Source: ZAX-1 sp046533095 (GTDB taxonomy: Bacteria > Bacillota > Clostridia > Lachnospirales > Lachnospiraceae). Taken from it: a stretch of 64,000 bases of DNA. The first letter of the stretch is position 1; each line of letters opens with the position of its first letter. Under the pieces are notes generated by a model. It made no database searches. It was not told where the DNA came from and was given only the letters and a program-made list of their open reading frames with translations. Of this stretch, positions 17,241-26,601 are shown piece by piece. The translations under genes were made by a program, and so were the position numbers. The DNA lies in assembly GCA_046533095.1 (NCBI GenBank), contig JAJQRA010000037.1:8808-72807 (forward strand), given 5' to 3'.

Positions 17241-18055
17241 CTGATTTTTTTAATGGTGTCAAGGGTTCCCGCCTTTTGATGATTTGCATAGATCAAAAAT
17301 AAGGAGTCAACCAAAGCAAGCTGTGCCACCATAGATGAAACGGCTTCCGGACGGTAGGTTGTTTCCTCTGCAATAGAAACAAGTGCAACAGTGCTTAGTG
17401 TCGCAAGAGGGGATCCCGGGTAGCTCGTGATACAAATAATCGGAATTTTTTTCTCCTTTAGAATCTGTGCAATTTTTAAAACTTCCTTATTTCTGCCGGT
17501 ATGCGAAACGATTAATGCCACATCTTTTTCCGTCATCTTAGCTGCCTGCATCAATTGCATATGAAAATCTTGGTTATAGCAGCAGTTTAGGGGTGTGCGC
17601 AAAAACTTATGGTACGCCTCTAACGTAATGACGCTTGACCCGCCTAATCCAAATAGGGCAAACGTATGCGCTTTCTGCAGGTATTGATCGGCTTGTTCCA
17701 GTGTTTTCTCATTCAACATGGAACGTGTCGCTTGAAGCGAGCGCATACTTGTTTCAAATGTTTTATCCGCAATTGTTATACTGCTGTCAGATTCATCGAT
17801 TGAGCTAAAAAAAGAATTGTATTCCGCAGATGCGTGACTCACCGCCAGTTTCATATCTTGAAAATTTTTGTAGCCAATTTTCTTCGCAAAACGGGAAGTA
17901 GTTGCAACAGAAATCCCAATCCCATTCGAAATTTCTTTGATTGACTGTCTGCTCGCCGCACTGCTCTCTGTCAATAGATAGGTAGCAAGTGCTTTTTCTT
18001 TTTCACTCAAATCTTGGTAATAGCTCTTTACCCTACTTTGAAATTCAATACTCAT
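17213..18055 (-). CDS. MurR/RpiR-family transcriptional regulator
   Basis: 280 residues. The N-terminal HTH_6 domain includes IKEISNGIGISVATTSRFAK as the recognition region (about 35-65), and a SIS phosphosugar-binding domain covers about 120-245 (LFGLGGSSVITLEAYH, ALIVSHTGRNKEVL). Such proteins sense sugar phosphates and control sugar catabolism genes. Its target here is not evident; the next gene upstream in the same direction is hisA-like. AAAGGAAC precedes the ATG. Confidence 0.9.
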   Translation of the reverse strand: MSIEFQSRVKSYYQDLSEKEKALATYLLTESSAASRQSIKEISNGIGISVATTSRFAKKIGYKNFQDMKLAVSHASAEYNSFFSSIDESDSSITIADKTFETSMRSLQATRSMLNEKTLEQADQYLQKAHTFALFGLGGSSVITLEAYHKFLRTPLNCCYNQDFHMQLMQAAKMTEKDVALIVSHTGRNKEVLKIAQILKEKKIPIICITSYPGSPLATLSTVALVSIAEETTYRPEAVSSMVAQLALVDSLFLIYANHQKAGTLDTIKKIRNVIRDTRV

Positions 18056-18191
18056 TGGGCGTTCCTTTCTTTTTGTATAAAAACATCAATAGCCATTCAG
18101 ATATAAAAAGAAACATCTTGGGCTTTTGCTACGCAAAAGGCTACTGTTTTCGTAAAGCTACATGATACCTCATTACCTCATCATCGTTCGT

Positions 18192-19001
18192 TTACTTTGA
18201 ATGCATCTCGATGTCAAGATTAGCACATCCCATCACATATTGCAGGACCTTTTCATATTCCATATTTCCGCCGAAAATATCTAAGGCACTGCCTATAGTT
18301 ACATGAAGTTTATTTTGCCCAAGAACCTTTAACTCTTTTAGATGGTCAAAATTTCCAATACCCCCTGCATAGGTTATGGGAATCTTCCCCCATTCGGCTA
18401 ACCGGCTGACTAGTTTTTTCTCAATACCGAGCGATTTCCCTTCTACGTCTACGGCATGGATCAAAAATTCATCTGCATATTCCATGAGCATATCCAATAA
18501 GTCCACCGTAACCTTTTCCGTCGTAAATTTCTGCCACCGATCGGTTACAATATAATAATCGTCCGCTTTTTTTCGACAGCTTAAATCAAGTACAATCCGC
18601 TGTTTCCCCACTGCCCTTGTCAAATTTTTCAAATTTTCATAATTTACTGCTCCATCGCAAAATACATAAGAGGTGACAATCACATGGCTTGCCCCTGCCT
18701 CTAGAAAGCTTTTTGCATTTAAAGCAGTAATACCGCCACCTATCTGCATGCCATCCGGATAAGCCGACAATGCAAGAAACGCCTGCTGTTTTGTGGCTTC
18801 GTAATAGGGGGACAAGGGTGGGTTCAATAAAATAATATGCCCATTTCTTATCCCATCTTTTTTATAAAAATTGGCATAAAAAGCAGCGTCCTGTTCAGAA
18901 ACAAAATTTTCCACTGCCTCTTGTTTTGTATCTCTTAGGCTACCACCTACGATTTGCTTTACTTTTCCATTGTGAATATCTATGCATGGGCGAAATTCCA
19001 T
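18192..19001 (-). CDS. hisA: ProFAR isomerase, eukaryotic-type HisA
   Basis: Aldose-ketose isomerase of histidine synthesis. 269 residues starting MEFRPCIDIHNGKVKQIVGG, with AGGAGG four bases before the ATG. QIGGGI and YAGGIGNFDHL are the two phosphate-binding turns of the barrel, and Asp8 matches the general base. The sequence style (VTSYVFCDGAVNYENL, long insertion after NPPLSPYYEAT) fits the HIS6-like eukaryotic subfamily rather than ordinary bacterial HisA. It stands alone, with no other his gene in the window, which is odd for the pathway. Confidence 0.85.
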   Translation of the reverse strand: MEFRPCIDIHNGKVKQIVGGSLRDTKQEAVENFVSEQDAAFYANFYKKDGIRNGHIILLNPPLSPYYEATKQQAFLALSAYPDGMQIGGGITALNAKSFLEAGASHVIVTSYVFCDGAVNYENLKNLTRAVGKQRIVLDLSCRKKADDYYIVTDRWQKFTTEKVTVDLLDMLMEYADEFLIHAVDVEGKSLGIEKKLVSRLAEWGKIPITYAGGIGNFDHLKELKVLGQNKLHVTIGSALDIFGGNMEYEKVLQYVMGCANLDIEMHSK

Positions 19002-19140
19002 TTTTCCTCCTAAATCATACCATATGATTGTATCCGTATTATATTATGATAAACGTCTCGTGTAATCGCCGGCCAACTGCTTGTTTCATTCTATTATTTC
19101 CGGTAGGGGAAACAGTTGTAGCTAAATTGCCACACTCCCC

Positions 19141-19767
19141 TTAATTCAGTCCATATATTACAAGTCCACCCTTTTCTTCAAATCCTGTATCCCACAACTC
19201 CTCCAGCAAAAACCATTTGTAGTTTCCGTACGTAAGTGTCTGCACATGAAATTCATTATTCTCTTCCTTATGTCCTGTAATCATATACCAATGCCACGCA
19301 TAATCTTTGAATTTAGGATTCTTATGGCGAAGCGTCAAACATGGTATTGGATAGCCTTCATCTATCTGAACTAGGATAGCCTCTTTTGCATCCCAAACGG
19401 ATTTCGTTCCATAAAGCGGCTTCATAGATAGGGAATGATCGCCAACATCCTTTAGATACTTGCCAAATCCATCTATATACAACTCCAGTGTATTGATTCC
19501 TTTCATCCTCGGCCTAAGATATGGTTTCATAATTTCAGAAAATTTTATAAAATTATTTTTCGTAATATTCGTTTCGTCAAATGGATAGAGCTTTTTCACC
19601 CCAAAGTTTCGCGCAAAATAGATGCAGGTATCGCAAGCATCAACTGCTGCACAGCCTCCCATCATCATAAGGAAATTCGTGAGGCACGCTTGATCCCCAC
19701 CATATGTATTTTCTACTTTAAAATAATCTAACGTTCGGCTATTATTCATATCATCACCTTTTTTCAT
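19141..19767 (-). CDS. Unrecognised cytosolic protein, papain/C39-like fold possible
   Basis: A 208-residue protein with GGDQACLTNFLMMMGGCAAV near residues 24-42, CDTCIYFARNF after it, and AWHWYMITGHKE near residue 160. A Cys-rich helix start followed later by an aromatic-His-strand is reminiscent of C39-like papain-fold proteins, but spacing and motif are not standard, so this is a guess. No signal peptide. A second ATG at 19749 has its own AAGG ribosome-binding site, so the N-terminus is uncertain by six residues. Confidence 0.6.
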   Translation of the reverse strand: MKKGDDMNNSRTLDYFKVENTYGGDQACLTNFLMMMGGCAAVDACDTCIYFARNFGVKKLYPFDETNITKNNFIKFSEIMKPYLRPRMKGINTLELYIDGFGKYLKDVGDHSLSMKPLYGTKSVWDAKEAILVQIDEGYPIPCLTLRHKNPKFKDYAWHWYMITGHKEENNEFHVQTLTYGNYKWFLLEELWDTGFEEKGGLVIYGLN

Positions 19768-19835
19768 TTTCCTTTCCTCTGGCCCATCAATGCACTGTGC
19801 TCTTACTCCTGTTCCATCATGTTGCTATTTATTCC

Positions 19836-19925
19836 CTAATCCTTTTTTATAAGTTCTGCGTATATCTTAACGGCATCCATTATCTTTTTGATATCGCAGT
19901 GGTCATTTTCATGTATGCCGTTCAT
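19836..19925 (-). CDS. Possible small ORF of 29 residues or gene remnant
   Basis: A frame starting at ATG 19925 (MNGIHENDHCDIKKIMDAVK) looks protein-like, with an amphipathic charged helix, and the same frame stays open about 15 codons upstream with similar composition but no start codon or ribosome-binding site. It could be a short protein or a decayed gene tail. Nothing else was seen in the rest of the 19768-20246 gap except the terminator at 20090-20145. Confidence 0.25.
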   Translation of the reverse strand: MNGIHENDHCDIKKIMDAVKIYAELIKKD

Positions 19926-20089
19926 CGCACATTGGCTTATGATTGCTTTTTCACACCTGCTAATGTTATATTATATGCATTGTGAAATAAAAGCAAGTAG
20001 GTACTTTTTTCAACATTACTTATTTTAAATAAAAATAATGTGTTTTAGGAGGATTTGCGCGAAAAATTAACCACTTTTTGCAAAAAATA

Positions 20090-20145
20090 AAATCTTGAAA
20101 ACCCTTGGAGCATTAGCGCACCATTTACAAGGGTTTTCAAGATTT
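20090..20145. terminator. Strong bidirectional terminator
   Basis: Arms 20090-20107 and 20128-20145 are perfect 18-base complements with a 20-base loop. T-rich tails follow on both strands. It closes the aldo/keto reductase end of the catabolic locus. Confidence 0.9.
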
Positions 20146-20246
20146 TTATTTCCAACAAGCTTTACGTCAGCCATCTTTCATTTATCAAAACGCTTTCGAT
20201 AGGATTCCGCCAAGTTTATCTCTTTTTCATAGAAAATTTTTAAACA

Positions 20247-21098
20247 TTACCATGCCAGTGTATCTGGGTCGGCGGCATAGCCTACGCAGCCTTTTAGATC
20301 AGCGATTAACTGAACATCTGCCGTTTCAAGTTCAAAATCAAATACATTGGCATTCTCTTTTATACGTTCTGGCGTTATGGACTTAGGCAAAGGCAGATAG
20401 CCCCTTTGCAGGCTCCAGCGCATACATATTTGTGCAATCGTCTTGCCATATTTTTTCGCAAGGGCCTGCATTTTTGGCACTTCAAAAACTTGGCCTGTAC
20501 CTAAAGGACTGTAGCCTTCCAAAAATATGTTGCGTTCTCTGCAATAATCAACAATATCGTCTTGCGTATCGCCGGGGCAAAGCCTAATTTGATTTACCAT
20601 AGGAGCAATGCGTGCTGTTTTCATTAATTCTTCAATATGGCGTGGTTGAAAATTGCTGATGCCGATCGCATGGATGCGCCCTGCTTCGTATAACTCCTCA
20701 AAAGCTTTCCAAGTCCCTACATTTGCTTCCTGCCAACGATCACGACAAGCCCTAGGGCTTGGCCAATGGATTAAATAGAGGTCAAGGTAATCGATGTCAA
20801 GCTTTTCCATGCTTTGCTCAAAAGCAACAAGCGTTTCTTTGTAGCCATGATCATCGTTTGCAAGTTTCGTAGTGATAAATAATTCCTCACGTTTTATGCC
20901 ACTTTTTTTCACGGCAATACCCACGCTTTCCTCATTACGGTAACCTTGTGCCGTGTCAATATGGCGATATCCGGCTTCGATTGCAGTTAATACCGAAGAA
21001 ACGCCAACATCGTCAGCAGGTGTTTTCCATGTGCCTAACCCTATACATGGGATTTTTACCCCATTAGAAAGTGTATAACTGTCGGATAATGATTTCAT
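20247..21098 (-). CDS. Aldo/keto reductase (AKR5-like)
   Basis: 283 residues, NADPH-dependent carbonyl reductase of the 2,5-diketo-D-gluconate reductase type. Catalytic tetrad visible as Asp and Tyr in HIDTAQGYRNEES, Lys in FITTKLAND and His in LYLIHWPSP; the cofactor end has LPKSITPERIKEN. AAGGAG precedes the ATG. Last gene of the leftward cluster that starts at 36.2 kb, right behind the two-component regulator genes. Confidence 0.9.
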   Translation of the reverse strand: MKSLSDSYTLSNGVKIPCIGLGTWKTPADDVGVSSVLTAIEAGYRHIDTAQGYRNEESVGIAVKKSGIKREELFITTKLANDDHGYKETLVAFEQSMEKLDIDYLDLYLIHWPSPRACRDRWQEANVGTWKAFEELYEAGRIHAIGISNFQPRHIEELMKTARIAPMVNQIRLCPGDTQDDIVDYCRERNIFLEGYSPLGTGQVFEVPKMQALAKKYGKTIAQICMRWSLQRGYLPLPKSITPERIKENANVFDFELETADVQLIADLKGCVGYAADPDTLAW

Positions 21099-21226
21099 AC
21101 TGTACTCCTTTCGTACTTAAAAATTACGTTTTATTTAATCAGAAGCACCCTGTAAAATAGATGCGCTTCTGATTAAGCTATCCCAATTGAACCTTTGTAG
21201 CCAATCACCCAAGAAAGCCTGTGAAA

Positions 21227-22318
21227 TTATTTAGGGCGCGATGAAAAAGCATAGCGGTATTCTGTAGGGGTCTTGCCCGTTGCCTTATAGAACTGGTAGT
21301 TAAAATATCTGTAATTTGTATAGCCGATGCTCGTAGATATGTCAGAGATTTTCTTGTTTGTAGTTTTCAATAATTCCTGAGCTTTTTCAATACGGATATT
21401 GTTTAGGTAATCTGTGAAATTAACGCCTTGTGTTTGTTTAAAAAGGGTACTCAAATAATTTTTGGACAAAAATACATGAGTTGCCACCGCATCAAGGCTC
21501 AAATCTTCATTGTAATGGGTTTTAATATAGGTAAGGGCTGAATCTATTGTAAAGTTCACTGCTTTAGAACTTTCACAAGGTGCCATACTTGTACAAAAAG
21601 CCTCTGCCAGAAGCCGTGAACAGACCGAAATTTCCGTTGTCTGCATCAATTTCCTCAAAATTTCCATATTTTTGGCCAGAATCTGTTCGGAAGCCTGTCC
21701 ACTAGATAGGCACCGATTATTCAATGAAAAAATAAAAAACGAAAACCAATTCTGTCGCCAACCATGCTCCTCCGAACGCACGTCTATTTCCAGTAAAAAC
21801 TTTTCTAAAGCTTTTTTTAATTCTTCCAAATCGTTCTTGCGCGCCATATTAAGCAGATAAGGCATATTTGCATAGGAAATTTTCTGCTCTTTATCATGAA
21901 CAAAAGACATATCAATGGACGATATTTCCTTATTGCCAGCTTCCTTTTCAATCTTATTCCTGATGCGGACAATGGACTGTTCTAAATCCTCTGGTTTACA
22001 AGGTTTTAGTAAAAAATCAACTGCGTGATATTTAAGCGCCTCCTGTGCATATTTAAAATCATCGAAACCACTTAAGATAATAACCTGTGTGTTCCATTCG
22101 TTATCGTGGATCTGCCTTAACATCTCTAATCCATCAATGATGGGCATTCGGATGTCTGAAAGCACGATATCTGGCATTGTCTGCGCAAATCCGTCCAACG
22201 CCTGCTTTCCATTTGCGTAGCTTCCGCAAAGTTCAATGTCAATTGATTTCCAGTCTAATGATGATCGAATAGCTTCCCGAATAAAATCTTGATCTTCCAC
22301 AATTGCCAAGGTAGTCAT
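21227..22318 (-). CDS. Response regulator, YesN type (REC + AraC HTH)
   Basis: 363 residues. Receiver domain 1-120 with phosphoacceptor Asp55 (IVLSDIRMP), a variable middle, and a C-terminal AraC double helix-turn-helix (about 255-355: LSKNYLSTLFKQTQGVNFTDY and the ISTSIGYTNYRYFNYQF signature). Such proteins pair with YesM-type kinases to control uptake and breakdown of sugars or organic acids. The kinase gene lies 94 bases upstream. Likely activates the TRAP/hydratase locus next to it; that is inference from position. Confidence 0.93.
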   Translation of the reverse strand: MTTLAIVEDQDFIREAIRSSLDWKSIDIELCGSYANGKQALDGFAQTMPDIVLSDIRMPIIDGLEMLRQIHDNEWNTQVIILSGFDDFKYAQEALKYHAVDFLLKPCKPEDLEQSIVRIRNKIEKEAGNKEISSIDMSFVHDKEQKISYANMPYLLNMARKNDLEELKKALEKFLLEIDVRSEEHGWRQNWFSFFIFSLNNRCLSSGQASEQILAKNMEILRKLMQTTEISVCSRLLAEAFCTSMAPCESSKAVNFTIDSALTYIKTHYNEDLSLDAVATHVFLSKNYLSTLFKQTQGVNFTDYLNNIRIEKAQELLKTTNKKISDISTSIGYTNYRYFNYQFYKATGKTPTEYRYAFSSRPK

Positions 22319-22412
22319 AATCGTTTACCCCCTAGGAATCCTCTATTTTTCTACATGCTCCTACAAAATCAACCCTACATTCTTAAATTTTCAATTCCTA
22401 AATTTCTGTATG

Positions 22413-24191
22413 TCAAATCAAAGTAAAATCCTTGCCACGCTTTAGCATAATGCAAATTGTCGTTCCTTGGTCAATCACTGACTTTACCGTCACACTATAA
22501 TCACTTTCATAATATAGCAAAAGCCGAGCCATAACATTTTTAATTCCATAACCTTTATGGAATTCCCCGCCTCCCGAAAAAGATTCATCAAGCTCTTTTT
22601 CCGTCATGCCAACACCATTATCACTTACTTCAAATATGAGGAATTCTTCTGTAAAGCTGCCCGAAACAAATAGTTCTCCATAATCCTCCATAGGCTTCAA
22701 GCCGTGGAGAATAGCATTTTCAACAAAAGGCTGTAAAATCATGCTCGGTATAATTTCGTTTTTCATCTGCTCGTCACAAGAAATATGAAAGCGGAGTTTT
22801 CCGACTAACAGCGCATTTTGTAGCTTACAATAGCTTTGCAGCATATCCATATCTTTTTCCACAGGTATCCATTGATGTCCTCTGTTTAGGGAAATATGCA
22901 GCAAATGTGACAAGGCATAGATATTATCTGCAATATCCGGCTCTTTTGCTTTCATTGCCTGCCAATAAAATAAATCCAATATATTATATAAAAAATGAGG
23001 ATTAATCTGCGCATATAATATAGCAAGTTCAGCATCTTTCCTTTTGATTTCAGCTATATAGTACTCATCGATTAAACTTGTGATATTATCCGCCATTTTA
23101 TTATATCCTTCGGCCAGAATACCTATTTCATCCTTTTGTTTAATCGATAGGCGCTCTTTAAAATTTCCAGTTTCTACTTGCTCCATCACATGCAAAATAT
23201 CTTTGAGTGGCGAAATAATTGCCTTTGATATGACAGAGATAGATAAAAAATGCAGCACAATGACAGTGATAATAACGATCCCAACAATACCCATCATATC
23301 CACTATTTCTTGTTGAAATCTAGAGGTGTCCGTAGAATAGAATACGACCCACCCAAAAGGGTTTTCTCTGTTATAAGTCACTAAAAATTCATCGCTGCCC
23401 CGTGAAAAATGAAAATTACCGGCTTTTTCAGACAAGTTTCCCAACCATTCATTTGGGATGGTGTGACCCATTTGATCTACAGCTCCACTCGTCCTAAAAA
23501 TAATTTCCCCATACTCGTCGCACAGAAATATTTCATCTTCTTTATGATTCACATTCCGGGAAAACATATTGAGCAAGGTGCTTTCATTAATACCTAAGAG
23601 CAGATATCCAATTGTTGCACCAGGTGCTCGAATGTCAAGTAATCTGCGTCCGAACAACAGTTTATTGTTATGGTTTTTTCCAATTATGGCCGTGTCCCCC
23701 TTGTGGACATATTCCCAGGAAAACAATTGCCCATCGCCATGAAGCTTTCTATATAGTTTTGTTTGTAAAAAGCTATCATAATTTCCAATCTCAAAACTGG
23801 CATCCGAGCTGACTGAAATTGCCCCTATACTATTTCCCGGCACAGGCAATAGTTCAACGAATGCCAGAGAATGTTTTGCCAGTATCATTTGATTTAAAAG
23901 TTGTGCCCTTAACTCGTTCGCTTCCTCCGCAGGAATAAAAATTCGGCCTGCCAAAGCATCAAGCACCTTTGGGTCAAGATATGCCGTCAAGGTAATATCC
24001 AGTAATTCTTTTTGCATTTCAGTTATGCTAAAATTCGCCTGCGCTACAATGGCTTGGCTGTTCATGGTCAGTTCCCTGGTCAGCCTGCCCCGTGTTGTAG
24101 CAATCGTAAATGCCCCCAATACAAAAGAGAATACAACGATAATCAAGGTAGTTGAAAATACGATTTTTGACTTGATTCCCATATTTTTCAT
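22413..24191 (-). CDS. Sensor histidine kinase, YesM type
   Basis: About 592 residues. Two membrane segments (about 10-30 and 290-315) enclose an extracellular sensing domain, then HAMP, then His_kinase with QINPHFLYNILDLFYW (phospho-His) and an ATPase domain with VSDNGVGM and GGEFHKGYGIKN. The start is uncertain: ATG 24191 follows a GGTGA-like site, and GTG codons lie just upstream. The extracellular domain probably senses the compound carried by the TRAP system, directly or through the binding protein. Confidence 0.92.
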   Translation of the reverse strand: MKNMGIKSKIVFSTTLIIVVFSFVLGAFTIATTRGRLTRELTMNSQAIVAQANFSITEMQKELLDITLTAYLDPKVLDALAGRIFIPAEEANELRAQLLNQMILAKHSLAFVELLPVPGNSIGAISVSSDASFEIGNYDSFLQTKLYRKLHGDGQLFSWEYVHKGDTAIIGKNHNNKLLFGRRLLDIRAPGATIGYLLLGINESTLLNMFSRNVNHKEDEIFLCDEYGEIIFRTSGAVDQMGHTIPNEWLGNLSEKAGNFHFSRGSDEFLVTYNRENPFGWVVFYSTDTSRFQQEIVDMMGIVGIVIITVIVLHFLSISVISKAIISPLKDILHVMEQVETGNFKERLSIKQKDEIGILAEGYNKMADNITSLIDEYYIAEIKRKDAELAILYAQINPHFLYNILDLFYWQAMKAKEPDIADNIYALSHLLHISLNRGHQWIPVEKDMDMLQSYCKLQNALLVGKLRFHISCDEQMKNEIIPSMILQPFVENAILHGLKPMEDYGELFVSGSFTEEFLIFEVSDNGVGMTEKELDESFSGGGEFHKGYGIKNVMARLLLYYESDYSVTVKSVIDQGTTICIMLKRGKDFTLI

Positions 24192-24452
24192 ATTTTTCAC
24201 AATCACCACATTTCGAAATGGTTATTGTGTAATATAGAGGGCACCAGTATACTCATATGATACCCCCTTGCACACAATGATTTATTTATCTAATATGATT
24301 ATACCCTAATTAAGAGAAAATGCAATTTAATACTTAATGATTTGGGTTAATTATTTGTCTTAATCAACGTGGCATACCTTTTTAATGCTCCAGCACATTT
24401 CTGCACATCTTTTTGTGTGTATTAAATTTTTGCCAGCTTTCACCCTTTTGCT

Positions 24453-26429
24453 TTATGTTACGGCATTTTTTGCAATTTTATTTTTACGAAGCATCCGAAT
24501 CTGACGTATGCTTGGAACAAGAATGATGGCAAGGCCGATCAAGCTGATAATGATATTTGGTATAAACAGCATTAGGCCGCCTACCAAAAATATGATTCTT
24601 TCAATGACACCAATTTTTTGAGCAAAATATCCTTCCAAACCAACGGAAAGGGATATTACTCCTAGCACAGCGGTAGGAACGGCCGTGATGATCTCAAAAG
24701 GCGTGCCTATCATCAACAATGCCGGTGTATAAATGCTTACAAATGGAATCAGGTAACAGACAATTCCAATACGCATCGCCTTTAGCGATATTTTGAAGCC
24801 ATCGGCTCCCACCATTTGACCTGTAACATAACTTGCCATAGCCACCGGAGGTGTAATAAATGCAGATATCGACATATAAAGGATGAAGAAGTGAGCAGCC
24901 ATAAGGTGAACACCCATCTGAACCATCGTCGGAGCCACTAAAATAGCCAACATAATATAGCTCACAAGTGGGGGCATACCCATTCCCATGATGTAAATAC
25001 ATACGGCAGAGATAATCGCTAGGAAAAGAAGGTTTCCACCGGATATAAGGGTCAGTGTCGAAGAAAGTTTGATTCCAAATCCGGTTACGGTAACAAGTGC
25101 CATAATGATACCAGATGCTGCACAAAGAGCCATAACGGTAATCATAGATTTTCCTGTTTCAACAAAAGCACCTAGAGCTCTCGTTTTAAAATACGCCCTA
25201 TCTTCTTTTTTAATCACTGAAATAACAATCATTGACAATGTCGCATAATAAACGGCACTTGCCGGCGTATAACGTATCACAAGAAGGAAGTATACAAGCA
25301 GTGCGATCGGAAGAAGGTAATGCCAACCGTTTTTAAGCACGTCTCTTATCCTAGGAATCTCTTCTTTTGGAATCGATTTGTATCCTTGTTTCGCAACATA
25401 AAAGTCAACTTGAAAATAAATTGCGAGATAGTACAAAATGGCTGGAAAGATAGCCGAAAGTGCCACTGCCGGAAATCCAAGCCCTGTCAATTGCCCCATT
25501 AGGAAAGCAACGGCTGCCATAACCGGTGGCGTAATCATACTACCACAAGAAGCTACGGAAATAACTGCGGCACAAAAAACTTTGTCATAGTCAAGCTTTT
25601 TCATGAGCGGATATGTCATCGGGCCTACAATTCCACAATTGCTGATTGGTTCGCCTGTCATGGTAGAGAACAATGCGGAGCAAAGAATAACAACCTTTGC
25701 AGCTCCACCTCTGACTGTCCCTATAATAGAAAGAGCCAGCATGTAGAAAAATTCTCCCGCCTTTGAGGCAGATAGGAAACAGCCAAACGTAGTAAATGCC
25801 AACACCGTTATACCTACTGTTTCACTTGGCATACCAAATACGCCTTGCGTAGACAGGTAAATATATCCTATAATATTGCTTAGGGAGAAATGGGAGGTAC
25901 GTAATGTGCCAGTTAGTTTATATCCAAAAAATGCATAGGCTAAAAATACAAGCACTACTATGACCATAGGCCAGCCTACTGTTCGCCGACATGCCTCAAT
26001 CGATAAAATCAACACTAAAGTTCCTAACACAAGCTGAAGTGGCGTAACACGGCTAGCGCCTTGAACATAAATTGCAGTCCAATTAAATGCCACATAACAA
26101 CAGGCCACAAGACATATGAGCGAGGGAAGAACATCCCAAATCATCCATCTGTCTATATCTTTTTTTCGTGCAGGGACAACGAGGAACAAAAGGAAAAGAG
26201 CAACGCCTACAAAGATCATTACATATTGTTCCGTATAGTAGAACACCCCAATACGGTGAGCGACTTCCTGATGAAAAAAGCCTGCCACGGGAATGAGAAA
26301 CGCCAGCACTGTAATTAAATTACGTTTTAGCTTTGCTGATGCCGTTAATGGTGGTGGCGGTGCTACTGTAGATTCTGTAGATTCTCCCTCTGACTGTTTG
26401 TCAAGGTTCGTTTGGGTTTCGTTATCCAT
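24453..26429 (-). CDS. TRAP transporter fused permease (DctQM type, TAXI system)
   Basis: 658 residues from the ATG at 26429, eight bases after AGGGGGG. A Glu/Thr-rich cytosolic start is followed by some 16-18 hydrophobic segments: the small DctQ-like part, then the DctM-like ion-transporter part with GAAKVVILCSALFSTMTGEP and the mirrored MGMGMPPLVSYIML motif. Such permeases use a sodium or proton gradient and a TAXI-type binding protein to import organic acids. The matching binding-protein gene lies immediately upstream. Confidence 0.95.
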   Translation of the reverse strand: MDNETQTNLDKQSEGESTESTVAPPPPLTASAKLKRNLITVLAFLIPVAGFFHQEVAHRIGVFYYTEQYVMIFVGVALFLLFLVVPARKKDIDRWMIWDVLPSLICLVACCYVAFNWTAIYVQGASRVTPLQLVLGTLVLILSIEACRRTVGWPMVIVVLVFLAYAFFGYKLTGTLRTSHFSLSNIIGYIYLSTQGVFGMPSETVGITVLAFTTFGCFLSASKAGEFFYMLALSIIGTVRGGAAKVVILCSALFSTMTGEPISNCGIVGPMTYPLMKKLDYDKVFCAAVISVASCGSMITPPVMAAVAFLMGQLTGLGFPAVALSAIFPAILYYLAIYFQVDFYVAKQGYKSIPKEEIPRIRDVLKNGWHYLLPIALLVYFLLVIRYTPASAVYYATLSMIVISVIKKEDRAYFKTRALGAFVETGKSMITVMALCAASGIIMALVTVTGFGIKLSSTLTLISGGNLLFLAIISAVCIYIMGMGMPPLVSYIMLAILVAPTMVQMGVHLMAAHFFILYMSISAFITPPVAMASYVTGQMVGADGFKISLKAMRIGIVCYLIPFVSIYTPALLMIGTPFEIITAVPTAVLGVISLSVGLEGYFAQKIGVIERIIFLVGGLMLFIPNIIISLIGLAIILVPSIRQIRMLRKNKIAKNAVT

Positions 26430-26601
26430 GTAATCTACCCCCCTATTCTTCATATTATTTTTATTATTTTTTGGAATACGGATAATGGCTTTTGAAACCA
26501 TTATCCGCAAACTCATCTAGTCAAGGTCTATTCACTCTTTTTTCACTTAAATTTATGAATAAATCCAACAGGTATCGTTCATTTTTTTATGATTCATTTT
26601 C

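Noticed and set aside
20041..20075. AGGAGG followed by a possible start
   Set aside because: The only frame is about ten codons long and ends at once; probably chance or a remnant.
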